Source: Streptococcus parasanguinis (GTDB lineage: Bacteria > Bacillota > Bacilli > Lactobacillales > Streptococcaceae). Taken from it: a DNA stretch of 46,312 nt. Shown piece after piece: positions 7,901 through 19,365 of this stretch. The notes below the pieces were generated by a model that had not been told where the DNA came from, made no database searches, and saw nothing but the letters and a program-made list of their open reading frames with translations. Every line of letters begins with the position of its first letter. Position 1 is the first letter of the stretch. The position numbers were made by a program, and so were the translations under genes. Location: contig NZ_JVEE01000028.1 in the NCBI RefSeq assembly GCF_001073155.1, positions 1 to 46,312 on the forward strand, in the 5' to 3' direction.

Positions 7901-8108
7901 CTTTGAGCCGTACCTCTGTTTGGCTGACAAAAAACCTTTTCAATCTGGTAATACTACTCTGTCTCTCTGGTCTTGCATTCTAGTAACTTGTCTCCTGAAT
8001 TACCCTACCAGAAGGTTAGAAAGAACTGGGCGAGACACCCGTATTTCCAAAGAAATCATTAAGCCAATTGATATAATAGGGATTGTCCTCCCAACTAAGA
8101 CTAGGAGA

Positions 8109-8241
8109 CAGCTCTTAGTGGTCTTTAAGAACCGCATAAGCAACCTTTCATATCCATATATTTCTCATCCTCAAAAAGAATTTTAGGTAATTTATAATAC
8201 CATTCTGAAGATTGGCATTGCTTTGTGGTAATTCGTTTCAT
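8109..8241 (-). pseudogene. Remnant of a RepA_N-type replication initiator
   Basis: The ATG at 8241 has a perfect GGAGG site and reads MKRITTKQCQSSEWYYKLPK and on through ILFEDEKYMDMK. The next expected segment appears in another frame as KVAYAVLKDH-stop-EL. This matches, from memory, the start of RepA_N proteins (MKRITxxQ ... YxLPKxLFExEKYKDMKLExKVAYAVLKDRLEL). A small deletion after DMK shifts the frame and a nonsense codon replaces the Arg codon. Beyond EL the match ends; about 200 nt of uncertain origin leads into the CHAP remnant, so an internal deletion may have fused the two. RepA_N initiators drive plasmids and some integrative elements. Confidence 0.65.
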
Positions 8242-8399
8242 AACACTCCTCCATGTTCTTTTAATATTAAACCTCCATTTGATTCCAAGCGAACCATGAC
8301 ACTTTTGTCCAATTCAGCCATAAGCGATATGGCCTCAACAATATCCAGGACAATTTGTCGGACTAGATAAGAAATCACGATATAATGTGATGACTGCAT
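8238..8399 (-). CDS. Small conserved-looking ORF coupled to the repA remnant
   Basis: This 53-aa ORF runs from an ATG at 8399 to a TGA at 8238-8240 that overlaps the ATG of the repA remnant, the classic arrangement for translational coupling. The product is acidic and regular: SYLVRQIVLDIVEAISLMAE, then LDKSVMVRLES, ending LILKEHGGVL. I recall similar short proteins before repA in streptococcal integrative elements but cannot name a family. It has no stops or shifts although both downstream genes are broken. The nearest Shine-Dalgarno-like GGAG is about 13 nt from the ATG, so an alternative start is possible. Confidence 0.5.
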   Translation of the reverse strand: MQSSHYIVISYLVRQIVLDIVEAISLMAELDKSVMVRLESNGGLILKEHGGVL

Positions 8400-8428
8400 T
8401 TCGTTCTACAAAATTTCTCCTTAGACGC

Positions 8429-8460
8429 AAAAAAACGAGAACCATGTAGAATAGTTCTCG
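8429..8460 (-). terminator. Intrinsic terminator after the 41-aa ORF
   Basis: CGAGAAC (8436-8442) and GTTCTCG (8454-8460) form a 7-bp stem followed on the minus strand by a T-run. It ends transcription coming from the 41-aa ORF at 8489-8614, before the 53-aa ORF. Confidence 0.7.
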
Positions 8461-8488
8461 CTTAAGATATAAATATTTATTGTTGTAT

Positions 8489-8614
8489 TCATTTATCCGA
8501 TATGTGAACGATATCCACATATACATTTACTTCTATGTACCATTTTAGGACTTTTTTGATGTCAAAATTGCCTTTATCTACAAAGACAAAACGCTTGAAA
8601 TAAAAGATTTTCAT
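8489..8614 (-). CDS. Possible 41-aa protein or C-terminal gene remnant
   Basis: The frame reads MKIFYFKRFVFVDKGNFDIK, then KVLKWYIEVNVYVDIVHISD-K, and stops 29 nt before a strong terminator, which argues that a real gene ends here. The start is less sure: AAAAGG abuts the ATG and the copy-B repeat begins 13 nt upstream, so the repeat may have replaced the 5' part of a longer gene. Composition (aromatic and basic) fits a folded beta-alpha fragment. I recognise no family. Confidence 0.35.
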   Translation of the reverse strand: MKIFYFKRFVFVDKGNFDIKKVLKWYIEVNVYVDIVHISDK

Positions 8615-8626
8615 CCTTTTACTCTT

Positions 8627-8720
8627 CGCAACAACGATACTGCCTCAGTATGATGCGTTTATGGGACTCAAATGGTTTGGGGAGTTAAAAGCTCCAGTGG
8701 AGCTTTGAAACCTCTCGCCT
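8627..8720. repeat. Dispersed intergenic repeat, copy B (partial)
   Basis: The segment TTCGCAACAACGATACTGCC, then TCAGTATGATGCGTTTATGG and GACTC, parallels the 3' part of copy C (GTGACACCGCCTCAACATGG, then TGCGTTTGTGG and CCTC). It is followed by a small hairpin, AAAGCTCC-AGT-GGAGCTTT (8688-8706), at the position where copy C has CCTCAAAAGGTTC-AGT-GAACCTTTTGAGG; the AGT loop is the same although the stem sequence differs. The rest to 8838 holds no gene. Confidence 0.55.
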
Positions 8721-8838
8721 TGAAATGAAAAAGCGAGATGTTTAACTAAGTTTCTATAACAAACTCACATATTCTAATTGAAACGAGTGCTCACTAAGTA
8801 TGTCAGGTAGTCTTGTCTGTATCTGAAAACATATTCAC

Positions 8839-8879
8839 ATACCTTTTAATGATTAAATAAGGCTATCGTTAAAAGGTAT
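8839..8879. terminator. Inverted repeat downstream of the RpiB-family gene
   Basis: ATACCTTTTAA (8839-8849) and TTAAAAGGTAT (8869-8879) form a perfect 11-bp inverted repeat with a 19-nt loop, 24 nt past the stop at 8903. There is no long T-run, so it is a weak terminator or an mRNA 3'-end stabiliser. Confidence 0.45.
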
Positions 8880-8902
8880 TACCTAGACAAACTAGAATTT
8901 GT

Positions 8903-9520
8903 TCATTTCATTAAATCAGCTATTTCTTTCTTCCCATACGCCTTTACATTCTGAATTACATTCTGTTTCCTCTTTATTGATTCAAACAATGATATATCTA
9001 GTACATTTACGAATTCTTCAAACTGAATCTGCCCGATTCTTCTTATTTCTTTAAGTTTCTCAGCATCTCTTACCTTTCTCTCTGCCTCACTTTTTGGGTA
9101 TCCTTGCCCAAATGGCTCCGAGAAAAGAGCTTCTATTGTTCTTTCGAGATTTTCAGTACCTGACCATGTATAATCTTCACCTAATGGTAATGATATCGCA
9201 TTTCCATTATTAATCTGGGCAAATAAATAGGCATCATTCGGTGTAGGTGCATATCCGCAAATGACATCAGGCATACTATTACAAGCAAGCATCATTCCTT
9301 GTCCGGAAGAACAGCCCGTAACAACAAAATCAACTGTCCTACTTGCCAACAAGATACCTACAAGAATAGAAATCTCTATATACGAATATTTTTCATTTTC
9401 TTCTATCGTACAGCCAAAATTTATAACCTCAGATTTCTTTGGAGCGTACTTTACTACAGCATCATAGATTATTTGATTTTTGGGTGCTTGTGAACTTGCT
9501 TGAATAACTCCGATTCTCAT
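8903..9520 (-). CDS. RpiB/LacA/LacB-family sugar-phosphate isomerase
   Basis: The 205-aa protein begins MRIGVIQASSQAPKNQIIYD and carries TVDFVVTGCSSGQGMMLACN (residues 62-81) followed by PDVICGYAPTPNDAYLFAQI (84-103) and NNGNAISLPLG. This is the family arrangement in which a Cys/Gly-rich loop and an N-A-x-x-(L/I)-x-(L/M)-G segment bind the sugar phosphate. The family interconverts aldose and ketose phosphates (ribose-5-P/ribulose-5-P or galactose-6-P/tagatose-6-P). The protein is longer than RpiB (about 150 aa) by a charged helical C-terminus, so its substrate may differ. A strong GGGGGGAG site precedes the ATG. It stands alone between repeats B and C. Confidence 0.75.
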   Translation of the reverse strand: MRIGVIQASSQAPKNQIIYDAVVKYAPKKSEVINFGCTIEENEKYSYIEISILVGILLASRTVDFVVTGCSSGQGMMLACNSMPDVICGYAPTPNDAYLFAQINNGNAISLPLGEDYTWSGTENLERTIEALFSEPFGQGYPKSEAERKVRDAEKLKEIRRIGQIQFEEFVNVLDISLFESIKRKQNVIQNVKAYGKKEIADLMK

Positions 9521-9659
9521 ACTCCCCCCTACAACTTCTAATTTAATTATTTCTTTTTCTTTGGTTTTGGTGCCAGTAATTCATCATACATTGAATTGAA
9601 CAAGCCTTTGTTTTCTACAGTTTATTTACTTAGCGAGTGCAACTTTTGACATCAATCCA

Positions 9660-9884
9660 ACGAACTCACACACTCGGCGGTTCGCTGTTACCGTATTGTC
9701 TCGTCGTAAACTCCTTACTCTACGACAGCTATACCCCAGGGCACCTTCTCGACCTTCGGTCTCACCTTGTCACATGGGCAGATCATCTGTTTCTACTTCG
9801 CTGATGCCTCAGCTCGTACAAGTAGTGACACCGCCTCAACATGGTGCGTTTGTGGCCTCAAAAGGTTCAGTGAACCTTTTGAGG
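9660..9884. repeat. Dispersed intergenic repeat, copy C, ending in a perfect hairpin
   Basis: This copy shares with copy A the runs GGCGGTTCGCTGTTACCGTA, CTACTTCGCTGATG, CTCAGCTCGTACAAG and ACCGCCTCAACATG. An additional segment CTCGACCTTCGGTCTCACCT (about 9748) is absent from copy A. Its right end is a perfect 13-bp stem with a 3-nt loop, CCTCAAAAGGTTC-AGT-GAACCTTTTGAGG (9856-9884), directly next to the rlmD stop at 9886. The hairpin could end rlmD transcripts, but no T-run follows on the minus strand. The remaining gap 9521-9659 is featureless. Confidence 0.6.
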
Positions 9885-9885
9885 A

Positions 9886-11250
<1,365 letters not shown>

Positions 11251-11269
11251 CTATCTTTCTACAAATTAA

Positions 11270-11300
11270 AAGGGGTGGAGTCCAAAACTCCTATCCCCTT
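11270..11300 (-). terminator. Intrinsic terminator of the aroA-aroK-pheA-LCP operon
   Basis: An imperfect stem pairs AAGGGG and GGAGT with ACTCC and CCCCTT (11270-11300, minus strand), followed by TTTTAATTT. It begins 7 nt past the LCP stop at 11307. Confidence 0.7.
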
Positions 11301-11306
11301 ATTATA

Positions 11307-12620
11307 TCATCTCAGTCCCATTTGGTACAATTTCTTTTTATAAGCATCGAAATCGACCAGCAAGCCTTGGCCACCGTACATATCGTAGGCATCGACCCAA
11401 TCCCCATTTTCTGGGATGGTCACTCGTTCAATTCCTTTTCCAGCACTTCCGACTAGTCCAAGTCCATTGGTCAATAGGAAGGAGAAGGGAACATTGGTAG
11501 ACGTCATGGCAAAGACTTTCCCAAGGGCTTCTGATCCCGTAAAGAGTTTAGTTGGATCCTTGATCTGATGCATGATAGCGGACATGACCTCTTGCTGGCG
11601 ACGGGTCCGACCAAAGTCTCCTTCATCATCCTTGCGGAAACGCGAATAATTGAGAAGGGTCCGGCCATCCATCCGTTGTTTTCCAACCTTGATGGTTTGC
11701 TGCGGAACGACACCGTCTTTCATGTTCAAATCATCTGGTACTTCTACTTCACTGACCTTTTCGCCATCAACCGTTGAAAACTGCGCATTCATCTCGACCC
11801 CATTTGGGAAGAGGGTATCGATCGCTGTCGCAAAGGTCTTGAAATCGACCATGGCGTAATATTGGATGTCAATGTCAAAGTTGTCTTTGAGCATCTGACG
11901 CACCAATTCAGCCCCTTGGTTATTATTTTGCTCCCCGATGGTGAAGGCAGTGTTGAGCTTCTGGTCGTAGTAGCCGTCGTACTCTGGAATATTTTGCTGG
12001 CTGACTCCATCGATATGGACCAGTGTATCCCGCATGAAGCTGACCATCTTAATCTTGCCTTCTTTGTTATTGACATTGACCACCATGATGGAGTCTGTCC
12101 GGGTCTCATCCGATTTCTCACCGATCCGCCCATCTGTCCCCAAGATCAGGATATTGACCCCATCTCGCGACTTCTTGCCGTTAAATTTCTCGACGACAGC
12201 TGGTTTAGCATCTGGACCTGTCGGCTTGCTGTTCAGGCCTTTCACAAACATGAAGACCATGCCACCAATAATGAGCAAGAAAAAGAGAGCAAGCCACTTG
12301 AGAATCCGTTTGACGCGGATCTTTTTCCGTGGTTTCTTAGGTATATCGCTCGTCGCAGCAACTGCTTTCTTCTTAGACTTTTTGCTACGTGATTGGTAAA
12401 CAGGGAGATCCCCAATTGGTTCAGCAATCTCACCTTGCACTTCTTCTGTAGCGTCTACCTCAGGTTGAAGGGCTTCTGCTTCCTCATAAGCTCCTTGGCT
12501 CTTCTTGAGCAGGTAATTGTATTCTAGTTGTTCTCGTTCATTCAAATAATGAAAATTTGAGTATAAGTACTCTAATCGCTTTCGCTCGTGGTGAGATAGA
12601 AAGTTGGATTCGTTACTCAT
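11307..12620 (-). CDS. LCP (LytR-CpsA-Psr) family cell-wall polymer transferase
   Basis: The 437-aa type II membrane protein has a cytosolic N-terminus of about 105 residues with a basic stretch (RSKKSKKKA), one membrane helix (KWLALFFLLIIGGMVFMFV, about 108-127) and an extracellular LCP domain. The domain shows ILILGTDGR, RTDSIMVVNV, MVSFMRDTLVHIDG, YYAMVDFKTF and LLNYSRFRKDDEGDFGRTRR, including the Arg and Asp residues that bind the polyprenyl diphosphate. LCP enzymes attach teichoic acids or capsule to peptidoglycan. Its ATG overlaps the pheA stop by 4 nt, so it is the last gene of the aro operon, as in pneumococcus (psr). Which polymer it handles cannot be read from sequence. Confidence 0.88.
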   Translation of the reverse strand: MSNESNFLSHHERKRLEYLYSNFHYLNEREQLEYNYLLKKSQGAYEEAEALQPEVDATEEVQGEIAEPIGDLPVYQSRSKKSKKKAVAATSDIPKKPRKKIRVKRILKWLALFFLLIIGGMVFMFVKGLNSKPTGPDAKPAVVEKFNGKKSRDGVNILILGTDGRIGEKSDETRTDSIMVVNVNNKEGKIKMVSFMRDTLVHIDGVSQQNIPEYDGYYDQKLNTAFTIGEQNNNQGAELVRQMLKDNFDIDIQYYAMVDFKTFATAIDTLFPNGVEMNAQFSTVDGEKVSEVEVPDDLNMKDGVVPQQTIKVGKQRMDGRTLLNYSRFRKDDEGDFGRTRRQQEVMSAIMHQIKDPTKLFTGSEALGKVFAMTSTNVPFSFLLTNGLGLVGSAGKGIERVTIPENGDWVDAYDMYGGQGLLVDFDAYKKKLYQMGLR

Positions 12621-13461
12621 CTTTTCTCCATTCCGTTATCTTTTAAGGTATAGACCTGATACTGACCCAAGACTTTTGTCTGAATGCCCAAACTGTCTAA
12701 TTCTTGATAGGCAAATTGTAAAAGATCAGGCGCTTCATTTAGGAGGTCAATAATGAAAAAGTATTCTCCTAAAGCTGTTTTTAGGGGTCGACTTTCAATC
12801 TTGGTTAAATTGATCCCCCGCCAAGCAAAGGTAGACAAACCTTTATAGAGGGCTCCTGCCAGGTTACTTGGCAAGGTCAAGGCCAAGCTAACTTTTTGAA
12901 GGGCCGGTCTTAAAGTTTCTGAAATTGCGGGCTCTTTGGTCCCTAAAATCCAAAAACGTGTATAATTGTCCTCGATTTCTTGGATGTCTTTGGCCTGGAC
13001 TTCCAAGCCGTACTCACTGGCCGCTGCCAGAGGGGCAATCGCTGCAATTTCCATGTCTGGATGCTCTGCTACATAGCGGGCTGCATAGGCTGTTGAAGCC
13101 GTCATTTCCATGGCCACATCCGGATAATGGGCTCTTAGAAAAGCCTTCCCTTGGGCCAAGGCCTGTGGATGCGAATAGACCGTTCGAATAGGCCGATCTT
13201 TTTTAACTACCAAGAGCTGTTGTTTAATGGGATAGACCACTTCTGCAACGGCCTGGATGGTTCCTTGGTGAAAGAGGTAATCAAGGGTCTCATGAACACT
13301 GCCTTCAATCGAGTTTTCAACTGGGACGACTGCAAAATCGATCTCTTGATTCTCATAAGCCTTAATGACATCTGTGATCGTCCGATAGGCGATGCGTTCA
13401 GAAGTCGGAAAGCTATGAGTGGCCACATCATGGGTAAAAGATCCCTTGGGACCAAGAAAGC

Positions 13462-13471
<10 letters not shown>
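12617..13471 (-). CDS. pheA: Prephenate dehydratase
   Basis: The 284-aa monofunctional enzyme converts prephenate to phenylpyruvate, the branch to phenylalanine. It starts GFLGPKGSFTHDVA, with PVENSIEGSVHETLDYL in the substrate site and the catalytic T-R-F in DNYTRFWILG (about residue 170). A C-terminal ACT domain (about 190-275: TLPSNLAGALYKGL, then the ESRP motif in IESRPLK) is the site of phenylalanine feedback. The start overlaps aroK by 10 nt and the end overlaps the LCP gene by 4 nt. GGAG precedes the ATG. There is no fused chorismate mutase domain, as is normal for streptococci. Confidence 0.95.
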
Positions 13472-15279
<1,808 letters not shown>

Positions 15280-15356
15280 TTTTTGATCAAAAATTTGGAA
15301 CAAAAAACGAATGTTTCCAAGCATTTTTTGAGCTTGTTTTCCTCTAGTGGCGAACG

Positions 15357-15388
15357 AAAATACCAGAGTCGAAATGACAACTCTGGTA
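15357..15388 (-). terminator. Intrinsic terminator after the YlbF-like gene
   Basis: TACCAGAGT (15361-15369) pairs perfectly with ACTCTGGTA (15380-15388); TTTT follows on the minus strand. It separates the aroD-tyrA-ylbF side from the aroA operon. Confidence 0.75.
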
Positions 15389-15395
15389 GTGGTTC

Positions 15396-15734
15396 TTATT
15401 TGTATAAATCTTGAATCGGCTCAAAGATGATCTTTTCAAGATCTGCAAGATAAATAGACAATTGTTGTTGTTTGGTGAAAAATTCATTCACAATCGGACT
15501 TGCTTGGATTTTTTCCATGTAGTCCTTCATTTCTTGTTGCACAGCTTCTGTTGGAAGTTGACCGGATTGCATCAAGCCTTGCAGTTGATTTTGGAAAGCG
15601 ACGTATTCGTCAAACAGCGTTTTCGCTTCTGGATTTGCTTCGATCGCTTGCTTGCTTTCTACGACAGCCTTATATTCAGGAAGGTCTCGCAGGGTTCGAG
15701 AGAGTTCGTTTGCTACATCATAAATATTTGCCAT
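15396..15734 (-). CDS. YlbF/YmcA-family protein
   Basis: The 112-aa all-helical protein (MANIYDVANELSRTLRDLPE ... FDEYVAFQNQLQGLMQSGQL ... QQLSIYLADLEKIIFEPI) belongs to the YlbF/YmcA (DUF964) family. In Bacillus, YlbF, YmcA and YaaT form a complex that guides RNase Y and affects competence and biofilm; the streptococcal role is not settled. A clear AAGGAG precedes the ATG. A TATAAT at 15767-15772 suggests its own promoter, so it may be separate from tyrA although it lies 100 nt after it. A terminator follows 8 nt past the stop. Confidence 0.85.
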   Translation of the reverse strand: MANIYDVANELSRTLRDLPEYKAVVESKQAIEANPEAKTLFDEYVAFQNQLQGLMQSGQLPTEAVQQEMKDYMEKIQASPIVNEFFTKQQQLSIYLADLEKIIFEPIQDLYK

Positions 15735-15766
15735 TTTCTAGGCTCCTTTACTGATAAGATACTTCT

Positions 15767-15772
15767 ATTATA
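15767..15772 (-). promoter_or_regulatory. Likely -10 element of the YlbF-like gene
   Basis: A consensus TATAAT on the minus strand lies 32 nt upstream of the ATG at 15734. No convincing -35 is visible at 17 nt (TAGGAA), so the call rests on the -10 alone. Confidence 0.4.
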
Positions 15773-15834
15773 CTGCTTTTCCTTCAATATTCCTAAAATG
15801 AAGCAGGCATTTTGACGCAAATCCTTCTTTAGAC

Positions 15835-16941
15835 CTAGCGAGCAAGGACAGTATAAGACATCGCCTGGCTGATCAATTCTTGGGCCTGTTCCTGATCCTC
15901 TGCATTTTTAAAGGTCAGTTGCAAAATCCCGTGGATATCTTCACGATTCTCTTCATTAATGTGAATATTGACCAAGGAAATCCCTTGTAGGAGTTGTAAG
16001 ATTTCGAGGATCACACCTTCCTTATCAGGGACATCGATAAAGAGATCATAGGCACTATCGCGTCCAGCACGCTGATGGATTTGCATTTCTTTTCGGTGCT
16101 TGCGACCTTCTTGGAAAAAGGACCAAATGGCCTCTTCGTTATCTGCTTGAATGGTCTCAGCCACCTGATCCAAACGCTCTTTGAAATCTGCAATCCGCTC
16201 TAATATCGCTTGAGGGTTGGACAAGAGGATAGAGGTCCACATGCCTGGCTCACTTTCCGCAATCCGTGTCATATCCCGAAAGCCACCAGCCGCAAAACGA
16301 CGGGTCATTTCATGCTCTTCCCCATAAGCTACGGCCTGCTCGACCAGAGTCGAGGCTAAAATATGAGGGAAATGGCTGATCTGGGAAGTCACTCGATCGT
16401 GTTCCTCGGCATCGATTTCGATAAAGCGGGATCCCAATCCACTCAGAAGCTCTTTCAACTCTTCCATGGCACCCCCTGTCGTCAAGCTGGAAGGGGTAAA
16501 AATATAATAGGCATTTTCAAATAAGGTTGCATCTGCTGCTGCAGCACCTGTCTTATGACTACCAGCCATGGGGTGTCCTCCCACAAAGCGTACATCCTTA
16601 TCTGTAAACACTTTTTCAGCTTGTGCGACAATTTCTGCCTTGGTAGAGCCTGCATCTGTCACCAGTACCCGGTCTTTCAAATGCAAGCTAGCTAAGGTTT
16701 CTAAGTAAGACTTGGTTTGCTTGATGGGAAGGGCCAAAATAATGATATCTGCTAAGGGGGCAAAGGCTGCGAAATCATCCGTCACCTGATCCACCATTCC
16801 TCTTTCAAGGGCGATGGTTCGAGAGGCTTCACTACGATTGTACCCAAGAACAGTCACGTTTGGGTGGGCTCTCTTAATGCCTAGCGCGAGGGATGCACCA
16901 ATCAAGCCCAAGCCTGCAATATATACAACTTTCTTCTCCAA
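15835..16941 (-). CDS. tyrA: Prephenate dehydrogenase
   Basis: The enzyme oxidises and decarboxylates prephenate to 4-hydroxyphenylpyruvate for tyrosine. It has an N-terminal NAD-binding Rossmann motif (IAGLGLIGASLALGIKR), then GHPMAGSHKTGA (substrate-binding His) and FENAYYIFTP. A C-terminal ACT-like domain (about 298-365: FIDVPDKEGVILEILQLLQG) suggests feedback control. I place the start at TTG 16941 (368 aa, LEKKVVYIAGLG), 17 nt after the aroC stop, because it matches the usual family N-terminus. The ATG at 16992 would add 17 basic residues inside aroC. The ribosome site before the TTG is weak (AAAGAG). Confidence 0.93.
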   Translation of the reverse strand: MEKKVVYIAGLGLIGASLALGIKRAHPNVTVLGYNRSEASRTIALERGMVDQVTDDFAAFAPLADIIILALPIKQTKSYLETLASLHLKDRVLVTDAGSTKAEIVAQAEKVFTDKDVRFVGGHPMAGSHKTGAAAADATLFENAYYIFTPSSLTTGGAMEELKELLSGLGSRFIEIDAEEHDRVTSQISHFPHILASTLVEQAVAYGEEHEMTRRFAAGGFRDMTRIAESEPGMWTSILLSNPQAILERIADFKERLDQVAETIQADNEEAIWSFFQEGRKHRKEMQIHQRAGRDSAYDLFIDVPDKEGVILEILQLLQGISLVNIHINEENREDIHGILQLTFKNAEDQEQAQELISQAMSYTVLAR

Positions 16942-16957
16942 AGGAAAACTCTTTCTC

Positions 16958-18124
16958 TTAAAAATTCTTCGTAAATTCCCGGTGCTTAGCAACGGCTTCT
17001 TTCAATTCTTCCAAGTTATCGGATGAGAATTTTTCAAGCACTTCTGTAGCAAGGACTGTTGCGACCACTGCTTCCATTACCACTCCTGCAGCTGGTAGAG
17101 CCGTTGGGTCGCTGCGCTCAACTGTTGCCTTATAAGGCTCATGAGTTTCAATATCCACACTCATCAAAGGTTTGTAGAGGGTCGGAATAGGTTTCATGAC
17201 ACCACGAACCAGAATGGGCTCACCATTGGTCATGCCCCCTTCAAAACCACCAAGATTATTGGTGCGACGCGTATAGCCAGTGTCCTGAGACCAGATGATT
17301 TCATCCATGACTTGACTACCTTTTAGGCGACCTGCGTCGAACCCAAGACCAAACTCAACTCCCTTAAAGGCATTGATAGAGACCACTCCTTGAGCGATTT
17401 TAGCGTCCAATTTCTTGTCCCATTGCACATAGGATCCTAGTCCAACAGGCACACCCCCAACCAAGGTTTCCACAATTCCCCCGATGGTATCGCCATCTTT
17501 TTTCACTTGGTCAATGTAAGCCTTAACGGCTTCTTCTTGTTCTGGCACCACGATCGAAACTTCCGACTGACCTGCCTTTTCCTTGATTTCTGAAACGGTT
17601 AGATTCTCAGGAATTGCAATCTCGATTCCCCCAAAATTAACAATGTGGCTGGCTACTTCAACGCCGATCTCTTCTAAAATCCGTTTAGCAACTGCACCAA
17701 CGGCTACACGCATGGTCGTCTCACGGGCAGAAGAACGTTCGAGCGAATTACGAAGATCGTCAAAACGGTATTTGATCCCTCCGACTAGATCGGCATGACC
17801 AGGACGTGGCTTGGTGATCTTACGCAGATTTTTCTTTTTCTCTTCGACCGGTGCTACATTCATGATCTCCAGCCATTTTAGGTGATCCAGATTGGTCACA
17901 TTCAGAGTAATCGGACCTCCCATGGTCAAGCCATGACGAACACCTGATGTGATCTCAACACGGTCACTCTCGATTTTCATCCGAGCACCACGACCATAGC
18001 CACCTTGTCGACGTTTGAGCTCTTTATTAATATCCTCTTCAGATAAAGGAAGGCCTGCCGGAACCCCCTCGATGATGGCTGTTAGTCGAGGTCCATGGGA
18101 CTCTCCTGCTGTTAAATATCTCAT
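16958..18124 (-). CDS. aroC: Chorismate synthase
   Basis: The 388-aa enzyme makes chorismate from EPSP using reduced FMN. Signature segments are [20 protein letters not shown] (residues 8-27), [22 protein letters not shown], the [13 protein letters not shown] motif, [19 protein letters not shown] and [13 protein letters not shown]. Length and sequence fit the family fully. It starts 6 nt after the aroB stop (AAGGAA upstream) and is followed by tyrA after 17 nt, so aroB-aroC-tyrA is one transcription unit. Confidence 0.96.
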   Translation of the reverse strand: MRYLTAGESHGPRLTAIIEGVPAGLPLSEEDINKELKRRQGGYGRGARMKIESDRVEITSGVRHGLTMGGPITLNVTNLDHLKWLEIMNVAPVEEKKKNLRKITKPRPGHADLVGGIKYRFDDLRNSLERSSARETTMRVAVGAVAKRILEEIGVEVASHIVNFGGIEIAIPENLTVSEIKEKAGQSEVSIVVPEQEEAVKAYIDQVKKDGDTIGGIVETLVGGVPVGLGSYVQWDKKLDAKIAQGVVSINAFKGVEFGLGFDAGRLKGSQVMDEIIWSQDTGYTRRTNNLGGFEGGMTNGEPILVRGVMKPIPTLYKPLMSVDIETHEPYKATVERSDPTALPAAGVVMEAVVATVLATEVLEKFSSDNLEELKEAVAKHREFTKNF

Positions 18125-18130
18125 ACGACC

Positions 18131-19204
18131 TTATTCCTTTCTTTCTAAAAAGTCCTTCATTTCTTGAAGAGGGATTTGATGAATCGCTGCTTTCCCCAAC
18201 TCTGGAACAATCACCAATTTCAAGCTGGTCCCACGGGCTTTTTTGTCATGGGTCAAAGCTTGATAAAGGGCTTCTTGATCCCATTGCTCATAGGCCACCG
18301 GAAGGCCAAATTTTCGGCACATTTCTTCGATTTTTTGAGTGATTCCCTTTGGCATCAAGCCTTTTTCTTCTGCAACTCGGGAGAGCTGCACCATGCCCAT
18401 ACTGACGGCTTCTCCATGCATAACCTGCCCATAACCAGCTGTTGCTTCAATGGCATGGCCAATGGTATGACCAAAATTGAGATAGAGGCGAATGCCATTG
18501 TCCAGCTCGTCTGCCACCACATGGTCACGCTTCACCAGGCAAGAATGAGAAATAATGCTCTCTGCATGCTCTAGAATACTCTCGATAGAACCATCCATGT
18601 CTTCCAATTCTTCCCAAAGTTCCGTATCTTGGATGAGACCATACTTGATGACTTCACCCATCCCCTCGATCAATTCACGGTGTCCCAAAGTGCTCAACAC
18701 TTCAGGATCAATGAACACTCCATCCGGTTGGGCAAAGGTTCCTACCATGTTTTTGGCATAGGCTGTGTTGACTCCAGTCTTACCACCGATAGAGGAATCA
18801 ACCTGCGCGGTCAAGCTAGTCGGGATCTGAACAAAGGAAATTCCCCGCATATAGGTCGAGGCAGCAAAACCAGCCAAATCACCAACAACGCCGCCCCCAA
18901 GAGCGACGATTCCATCACTGCGGGTCATGCCTTGAGTAGCTAGAAAGTCATAAACTTTTGAAACAGTGGTTAGATTCTTACTGGCTTCTCCTTCAAGAAA
19001 CTCAAAGCGCACCACTTGAAAACCAGCTTTCTCAAGGCTCTTCTCTACGATAGAGGCATATAGCTTAGCCACGCGGTTATCGGAAATAATGGCGACTTTT
19101 TTATCGCCCCAAAGAGTACGCAACCAGTCGCCAACTTGGTTGAGACCACCTCTTTCAATCACAATATCATAGGAATGTCCTGGAATAGGTACCGATACGT
19201 TCAT
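18131..19204 (-). CDS. aroB: 3-dehydroquinate synthase
   Basis: The 357-aa enzyme cyclises DAHP to 3-dehydroquinate with NAD and a divalent metal. It carries [20 protein letters not shown] and [20 protein letters not shown] and the metal ligands in [20 protein letters not shown] and HGEAVSMGM. The ATG at 19204 has AAGGAG upstream and gives the family N-terminus [17 protein letters not shown]; the open frame further upstream is not supported. It is separated from aroE by a hairpin, so it may start a new transcript. Confidence 0.95.
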   Translation of the reverse strand: MNVSVPIPGHSYDIVIERGGLNQVGDWLRTLWGDKKVAIISDNRVAKLYASIVEKSLEKAGFQVVRFEFLEGEASKNLTTVSKVYDFLATQGMTRSDGIVALGGGVVGDLAGFAASTYMRGISFVQIPTSLTAQVDSSIGGKTGVNTAYAKNMVGTFAQPDGVFIDPEVLSTLGHRELIEGMGEVIKYGLIQDTELWEELEDMDGSIESILEHAESIISHSCLVKRDHVVADELDNGIRLYLNFGHTIGHAIEATAGYGQVMHGEAVSMGMVQLSRVAEEKGLMPKGITQKIEEMCRKFGLPVAYEQWDQEALYQALTHDKKARGTSLKLVIVPELGKAAIHQIPLQEMKDFLERKE

Positions 19205-19274
19205 AGGAATCTCCTTCACGTTTTTCTTTGATTCTATCTTATCATGAAATAAGGTACATGTCTCAAACAAAATG

Positions 19275-19329
19275 AAAAAGAGACTAGAGCAAGACTGTTT
19301 TTTAAAAAATCAGTTCCTGTTCTAATCTC
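19275..19329 (-). terminator. Long imperfect terminator-like hairpin between aroE and aroB
   Basis: On the minus strand GAGATTAGAACAGG and CTGATTTTTT fold back on AAAAAACAG and CTTGCTCTAGTCTC with a few mismatches and one bulge, followed by TTTTT. It would stop or attenuate aroD-aroE transcripts before aroB. A TAAGAT hexamer near 19230 could serve a separate aroB promoter. Confidence 0.55.
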
Positions 19330-19365
19330 ATAAAGCTTTTCAATAGGGAAAGGTAAACCCCTCTC

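Noticed and set aside
7734..7943. 69-aa and neighbouring 100-aa minus-strand ORFs as independent genes
   Set aside because: The CHAP motifs are in a different frame; these are open stretches within the decayed gene.
8335..8526. 63-aa minus-strand ORF
   Set aside because: It crosses the terminator at 8429-8460 and overlaps the better-supported 53-aa ORF in another frame; its composition is not protein-like.
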